Notes under the pieces: generated by a model
Databases searched by the model: none
What the model saw: only the letters and a program-made list of their open reading frames with translations
What the model was told of the DNA's origin: nothing
Made by a program: the position numbers and the translations under genes
Origin: Bacillus sp. FJAT-27264
Lineage (GTDB): Bacteria > Bacillota > Bacilli > Paenibacillales > Paenibacillaceae
Direction: 5' to 3'
Length of the DNA: 64,000 nt
Assembly (NCBI RefSeq): GCF_001682855.1
Contig: NZ_MAQW01000001.1
Coordinates: 204,442-268,441, forward strand
Shown here: piece after piece, positions 60,795 through 64,000 of the stretch
Layout of the letters: every line of letters begins with the position of its first letter
Position numbering within the stretch: position 1 is the stretch's first letter

Positions 60795-60939
60795 ATGCTA
60801 ACCACCAGGAAGCTTCCCGCTGAAACCATCCTGCGGTGCTCTTATTGTCCATATCTATGTTATCGCGCAAGGCCTGCAGTCTACTCTGGCCAGCACATTT
60901 CCAATTCGTCTGAGTAGTGCCATTCACAGAATCGTTCAT
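60784..60939 (-). CDS. Small tryptophan-rich peptide gene overlapping the ABC ATPase start
   Basis: The 51-residue product begins MNDSVNGTTQTNWKCAGQSR, is hydrophilic and acidic in the middle (RDNIDMDNKS) and ends with an aromatic segment GWFQREASWWLAYGD. AAGGAG lies eight bases before the ATG. Its stop overlaps the ABC ATPase gene by 11 bases. A leader plus distinct aromatic core next to an export pair is what a ribosomally made peptide precursor looks like. A coupling leader or transporter accessory peptide is the alternative. No known peptide family was matched. Confidence 0.6.
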   Translation of the reverse strand: MNDSVNGTTQTNWKCAGQSRLQALRDNIDMDNKSTAGWFQREASWWLAYGD

Positions 60940-61029
60940 ACTACACACTCCTTTATCACCTCCTTGTAATTCGCCGGGCGCCTCCCTTTTTCCTCTTAAT
61001 AAATCTAATTTTTGGAGAGAAAATGAAAT

Positions 61030-61070
61030 AAAACCAGACCCAAGTTATCGCTAACTTAAGGTCTGGTTTT
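61030..61070 (-). terminator. Intrinsic terminator of the copper-protein gene
   Basis: AAAACCAGACC pairs perfectly with GGTCTGGTTTT, with an inner AGTTA/TAACT stem. It lies 28 bases past that gene's stop. Confidence 0.9.
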
Positions 61071-61098
61071 AATATTGTAAAGGATTCAGGGTAGCTTC

Positions 61099-61446
61099 TT
61101 AAGCATACACTTCAACTGTCTCACTAATCATACGGCAGGCTGCTGCACATTCCCGGCAAGCTTCGATGCAGCTCCGGCAATGCCTATGTACATGCTTACT
61201 GCTCTCATCCGCACAGGCTTCGCAAATATCAGCGCACAGACGCAGAATCTGAACCACAAACGGACTTTGCCGCGTCATGGCCTGAATGGCAAAGGAGCAA
61301 ATGTCCGCACATTCCCGATCCAGCCGGATACTCTCACGAAGCTCCTCCAGGTGGTACTCTTTCAGGCTTGAGACATAGCTGTAATTACAGGTGTTCATGG
61401 TCTTGATACAAGCATCAATGCACTCCTGATACTGAATTCGGGTCAT
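61099..61446 (-). CDS. Four-helix bundle copper-binding protein (Csp/DUF326-like)
   Basis: The 115-residue cytosolic-type protein has 13 cysteines spaced along helices (ECIDAC, ECADIC, CADICEAC, HCRSCIEACRECAAAC), the hallmark of copper storage proteins that bind many Cu(I) ions inside a four-helix bundle. There is no signal peptide. AGGAGGT precedes the ATG. It is downstream of the CobW GTPase gene, but 93 bases apart. Confidence 0.88.
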   Translation of the reverse strand: MTRIQYQECIDACIKTMNTCNYSYVSSLKEYHLEELRESIRLDRECADICSFAIQAMTRQSPFVVQILRLCADICEACADESSKHVHRHCRSCIEACRECAAACRMISETVEVYA

Positions 61447-61539
61447 AGCCTTAACCTCCTGCGATTTTTTATAGGGTATGCCTATCTATTAACCTGCAAG
61501 AAAAGCAACGAACCAAAACTTGTGGCACTTCAAAGACAG

Positions 61540-62577
61540 TTACAAGCTACGTCTGACCGCATTTGGCCGGACGAGCAGGCGTTTCTCCAGTCGCAGCAGC
61601 TTGTCGCGCAGCTCACTTGACGAGAAATGCTCACCAATAAATACCGCCACATTGGGCACATCCCCCTGCGGTGTGATTTTCATGTAATCCGCTTCTCTGT
61701 AAGCATATTGGAACAAGTAACGGCTAGAGGTATCATTGAACTCCACAATCCCCTTCGCCCGATAGACATCCCGCGGCAGATCTTTGACAAACTGCTCGAA
61801 TTCTTCACTGTTCACCGTATTCTTGAAATAATGGGTGTAAGCCATAACATGATCATGCAGCGCATGGGTGGCTCCCGGTGAACTGTGATTGTCCTCTGTA
61901 TCAACTTCGGATGACGTGTCGTCTCCTTCGGCAGCATCTGTTAAATCCTCGGCTTCAAGGCGAATGCCTCCAGCCTGACTTAGCAGTGCCTCAGACTCCA
62001 GCTCACAGCGTACTGCCGGCATTACTGCCGCGTAAGCATTCCATTTCCGCAGAACAGTCAGGACTTCCTCCTTCTCTTCTTCCGTCACCCGATCAATCTT
62101 GTTCAAAATAAGCACAGAAGCACAGCGAATCTGCTCCTGCATAAGACGATAGGTTGCTCCCTGCTGGGCGCGATGCAATTCCAGAAGATGTCCGGCATCC
62201 ACAACGGTGATCAGGCTTTTCAGCTCCACCTTCAGGTACAGCGAGGTCTCGGTCACTCCGTCGACGATCTCCAGTGGATTAGCCGCGCCAGTGGCTTCAA
62301 TCACGACGACATCCGGCGATTCCTTCTTGATGAGTGTAGCCAGTTCAGTGCTAAGATCACCACGGATCGAGCAGCAGATACAGCCGCCAAGCAATTCGGC
62401 CATAGGCACTGACTGTTCGACAAGGAGACCATCAAGATTCACCTCTCCCAGCTCATTCATAACAACGGCCGGGCGTAAGCCCTGGCCTTTCCAGTGTTCC
62501 AGCAGACGCTGCAAAAGCGTTGTTTTACCGCTCCCCAAAAAGCCTGACAATATATACACAGGTATAGCCTGTTCCAT
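61540..62577 (-). CDS. CobW/COG0523 GTPase, metal chaperone
   Basis: A metal-handling GTPase of the CobW family, here probably a zinc or other metal chaperone (YciC/ZigA group). Walker A GFLGSGKTTLL is at residue 12, the metal motif GGCICCSIR near 64, G4 LNKIDRV near 158, and a CobW C-terminal domain near 240-335. A linker rich in Asp, Ser and His (DDTSSEVDTEDNHSSPG, then HALHDH) could bind metal. No clear Zur box was seen upstream. GAGAG lies upstream of the ATG. Confidence 0.9.
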   Translation of the reverse strand: MEQAIPVYILSGFLGSGKTTLLQRLLEHWKGQGLRPAVVMNELGEVNLDGLLVEQSVPMAELLGGCICCSIRGDLSTELATLIKKESPDVVVIEATGAANPLEIVDGVTETSLYLKVELKSLITVVDAGHLLELHRAQQGATYRLMQEQIRCASVLILNKIDRVTEEEKEEVLTVLRKWNAYAAVMPAVRCELESEALLSQAGGIRLEAEDLTDAAEGDDTSSEVDTEDNHSSPGATHALHDHVMAYTHYFKNTVNSEEFEQFVKDLPRDVYRAKGIVEFNDTSSRYLFQYAYREADYMKITPQGDVPNVAVFIGEHFSSSELRDKLLRLEKRLLVRPNAVRRSL

Positions 62578-62831
62578 GTTTCATCTCTCCCTGCAAAAAT
62601 CGGTTATGGTAGCGAGTGTACTACATCAGGTCATAGGCATGCAACCAGCCCGATGCTGTTCTTTCTTAGCTAAAGAGACGGTGAAACCCTTTACAACCAG
62701 GATAACTGCTTAGATAACTTCGGTTATCAGGTGGCATTCACCTATTTTGCAGCCTACAAGACAATAGACCAAGCAGGCTTTTGTTCTGTGCGTATAATAC
62801 GATAAGTCCAATGAAGAGGAGCTGAATTGAA

Positions 62832-63047
62832 ATGACTTTTTGCCCCAACTGTCCAGAACAAACGGTAACAGACCCGCCGTCTTTTGTTTATGAGGATTAC
62901 TATCACCCACAGGTGGTCAATGTCATTCATCCCGTCGAAGTCATCAGACGTCATCACTGTGTGCCGATTCCAAAACATTGCTACTCTTACTCCGTCAAAG
63001 ACGTAATGTGCACAGTATCCAGCGTTCGTAGCCGCAAAAAAAGATAA
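62832..63047 (+). CDS. Spore coat protein, CotD-like
   Basis: The 71-residue protein begins MTFCPNCPEQ and contains FVYEDYYHPQVVNVIHPVEV, RRHHCVPIPKHCYSYS and a basic end. HP and histidine/cysteine pairs and the 'HPQVV.VIHP' pattern fit small CotD-family coat proteins of Paenibacillus, which would be made in the mother cell. GAGGAG lies about ten bases before the ATG. A TATAAT-like element lies upstream, but its sigma specificity is unclear. Confidence 0.75.
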   Translation: MTFCPNCPEQTVTDPPSFVYEDYYHPQVVNVIHPVEVIRRHHCVPIPKHCYSYSVKDVMCTVSSVRSRKKR

Positions 63048-63066
63048 TCTGGCACCATCCAGGCTC

Positions 63067-63083
63067 TGACCAATCTTTGGTCA
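63067..63083. other. Short perfect inverted repeat after the CotD-like gene
   Basis: TGACCAA-TCT-TTGGTCA, 20 bases past the stop codon. There is no T-run, so it is not an obvious terminator; it may be an mRNA-stabilising hairpin. Confidence 0.4.
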
Positions 63084-63112
63084 GCCCTTGAAGGCTGAAT
63101 TCAACGCCGCGC

Positions 63113-63161
63113 AAAAAAAGGAGGTACCCTTAAGGCCATGAAAATGGCCGGGTCCTCCTTT
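63113..63161 (-). terminator. Intrinsic terminator of the SRPBCC gene
   Basis: GGAGGACCC...GGCCAT / ATGGCC...GGGTACCTCC nested stem followed by seven T on the minus strand, eight bases past the stop codon. Confidence 0.88.
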
Positions 63162-63167
63162 CCCAGT

Positions 63168-63653
63168 TCAGTCAGCGGTTACATACGGTTGTAGCAACCA
63201 AACATATTCTCCATACCACTTGTCCCATACGTCATCACGAGATTCTAGTGACTTCCCCTCCATTAAGGAAGAGATCACTTCCAGACATACTTGCCAACCC
63301 GCGAGATCCTTCGCGGTATGCCCTGTAACCTTGCCCATTCTCTCGATCAATACCAGGTGACAGCCTTGCCGCTCAGGTGACAACTCAAAGCGTACAAGAT
63401 CAGCACCCCACGTGAATTCCAACACAGCATGAGATGTAAAATCGGTGATCTCCATTGCTATCGCTGTACCGCTGGGCATGTCGAATATTAAACTTCCACC
63501 CTCACGCAGGTCTTTTATCCGCAGTTCAGGGAACCATTGGGACAGCTTGTCATTCTCGGTCAACCAGGACCACAAATCCGTTACAGAACAAGTGAAGTGA
63601 CGATCAAATCGGGCGGTGTACCCTACCTTAGTCTTTTCTATGGAAGCTATCAT
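63168..63653 (-). CDS. SRPBCC/AHSA1-family protein
   Basis: The 161-residue protein belongs to the START/AHSA1 hydrophobic-pocket family: RHFTCSVTDLWSWLTENDKLSQWFP at the start, WGADLVRFEL in the middle, and the family's C-terminal GWQVCLEVISSLMEG helix. These proteins bind hydrophobic ligands, and some act as stress or resistance factors; the ligand here is unknown. AAGGAGG lies before the ATG at 63653. It is a single-gene unit. Confidence 0.88.
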   Translation of the reverse strand: MIASIEKTKVGYTARFDRHFTCSVTDLWSWLTENDKLSQWFPELRIKDLREGGSLIFDMPSGTAIAMEITDFTSHAVLEFTWGADLVRFELSPERQGCHLVLIERMGKVTGHTAKDLAGWQVCLEVISSLMEGKSLESRDDVWDKWYGEYVWLLQPYVTAD

Positions 63654-63835
63654 CTTTATCCTCCTTGATAAAATAAACTATATAAGCCGAACAAAAGAAA
63701 TTAACAAAAAGCGAAGGGGGAAGGTTGGAACTGTAGGCGCAAAGTGCTCACCTGACGGCTTTCCATATGAATGCTAGCGCCGGAACATGGACTGTCTGTC
63801 GACAGATTTCAACCACCAGAAGCGGTATATTCCCT

Positions 63836-64000
63836 TCACTAGTCGTCTTAATAGTGAAAAAGAGGGGCAACTCCCCAACTAAAGGCATTTTCGCACCTTA
63901 TTTTTCTTTAATATAGAAAATAGAAGTAAATAAGGACATTTTTGTATCTTATTTTTCGAAAAAGCACGCTAGGTGGGATGGCGTAAAATAAGTTGTGTAC
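63836..64000. repeat. Dispersed intergenic repeat B, copy 2, cut by the window end
   Basis: The sequence from GTCGTCTTAATAGTGAAAA through GGCATTTTCGCACCTTA to AAAAAGCACGC parallels 44397-44590 of copy 1. The rest lies beyond the window. No gene is seen between 63654 and 64000. Confidence 0.6.

Noticed and set aside
62578..62700. Zur box upstream of the CobW gene
   Set aside because: COG0523 genes are often zinc-regulated, but no convincing palindromic zinc-regulator site was found by eye.
1..64000. CRISPR arrays, tRNA or rRNA genes, prophage or IS elements
   Set aside because: No regularly spaced short repeats, tRNA-like cloverleafs, rRNA segments, integrase or transposase genes were recognised. 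The only mobile element seen is the group II intron.

Overview
The window looks like chromosomal DNA of an endospore-forming Firmicute, most likely Paenibacillus. On the minus strand from about 29.6 kb down to 0.7 kb the order is cotE, mutS, mutL, a methyltransferase gene, miaA, hfq, spoVK, hflX, ynbB, glnR, glnA. This is the order of the Bacillus subtilis cotE-to-glnA stretch with extra genes inserted. SpoVK, CotE and a CotD-like protein point to sporulation, and YpdA to bacillithiol chemistry. Coding density is high, base composition is moderate, and nearly every transcription unit ends in a clear intrinsic terminator.

Region by region. 0-0.3 kb holds the 3' end of a membrane-protein gene. 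0.7-7.5 kb (minus) has glutamine synthetase with its repressor GlnR, YnbB, HflX, SpoVK, a YdcF-like protein and a DUF402 protein. 7.7-9.6 kb is a complete group II intron lying just past the terminator of an MFS transporter gene (9.7-11 kb). 11-18.5 kb has a class A penicillin-binding protein, hfq and a heterodimeric ABC exporter preceded by a small unknown gene. 18.7-25.5 kb is miaA, a methyltransferase, mutL and mutS. 25.5-26.3 kb is a gene-free stretch holding a dispersed repeat. 26.3-36.4 kb has an inositol monophosphatase-like protein, an amidoligase-family protein next to cotE, an HD-GYP protein, an aromatic-acid-exporter-like protein, and a nitrate/sulfonate-type ABC importer. 36.4-44.2 kb is a mixed region: azoR, rsgA, a HAD phosphatase, an aldo/keto reductase, an ArsR-DUF2087 regulator, ypdA, and a very small gene with its own promoter and terminator. 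44.2-45 kb is packed with repeats. 45-54.2 kb has an ECF sigma/anti-sigma pair, a homodimeric-type ABC exporter, and bmrCD behind a leader peptide and attenuator. 54.2-64 kb is accessory: a second copy of the dispersed repeat, an XRE three-gene operon, and a minus-strand cluster reading 51-residue peptide, ABC ATPase, ABC permease, HEPN-like protein and methyltransferase. It ends with a four-helix copper protein, a CobW GTPase, a CotD-like coat protein, an SRPBCC protein and another repeat copy.

The most interesting signals are: (1) the overlooked tryptophan-rich 51-residue reading frame overlapping the ABC ATPase start at 60.8 kb, which may head a five-gene operon; (2) the leader-peptide/terminator arrangement ahead of bmrCD; (3) two families of long intergenic repeats, one with two copies in opposite orientation 29 kb apart; (4) a 28-codon gene at 38.8 kb with its own promoter, ribosome site and terminator; (5) an amidoligase-family gene directly after cotE. 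No rRNA, tRNA, CRISPR array, prophage or IS transposase was seen. Several gene starts were moved from the longest open frame to a codon with a good Shine-Dalgarno sequence.
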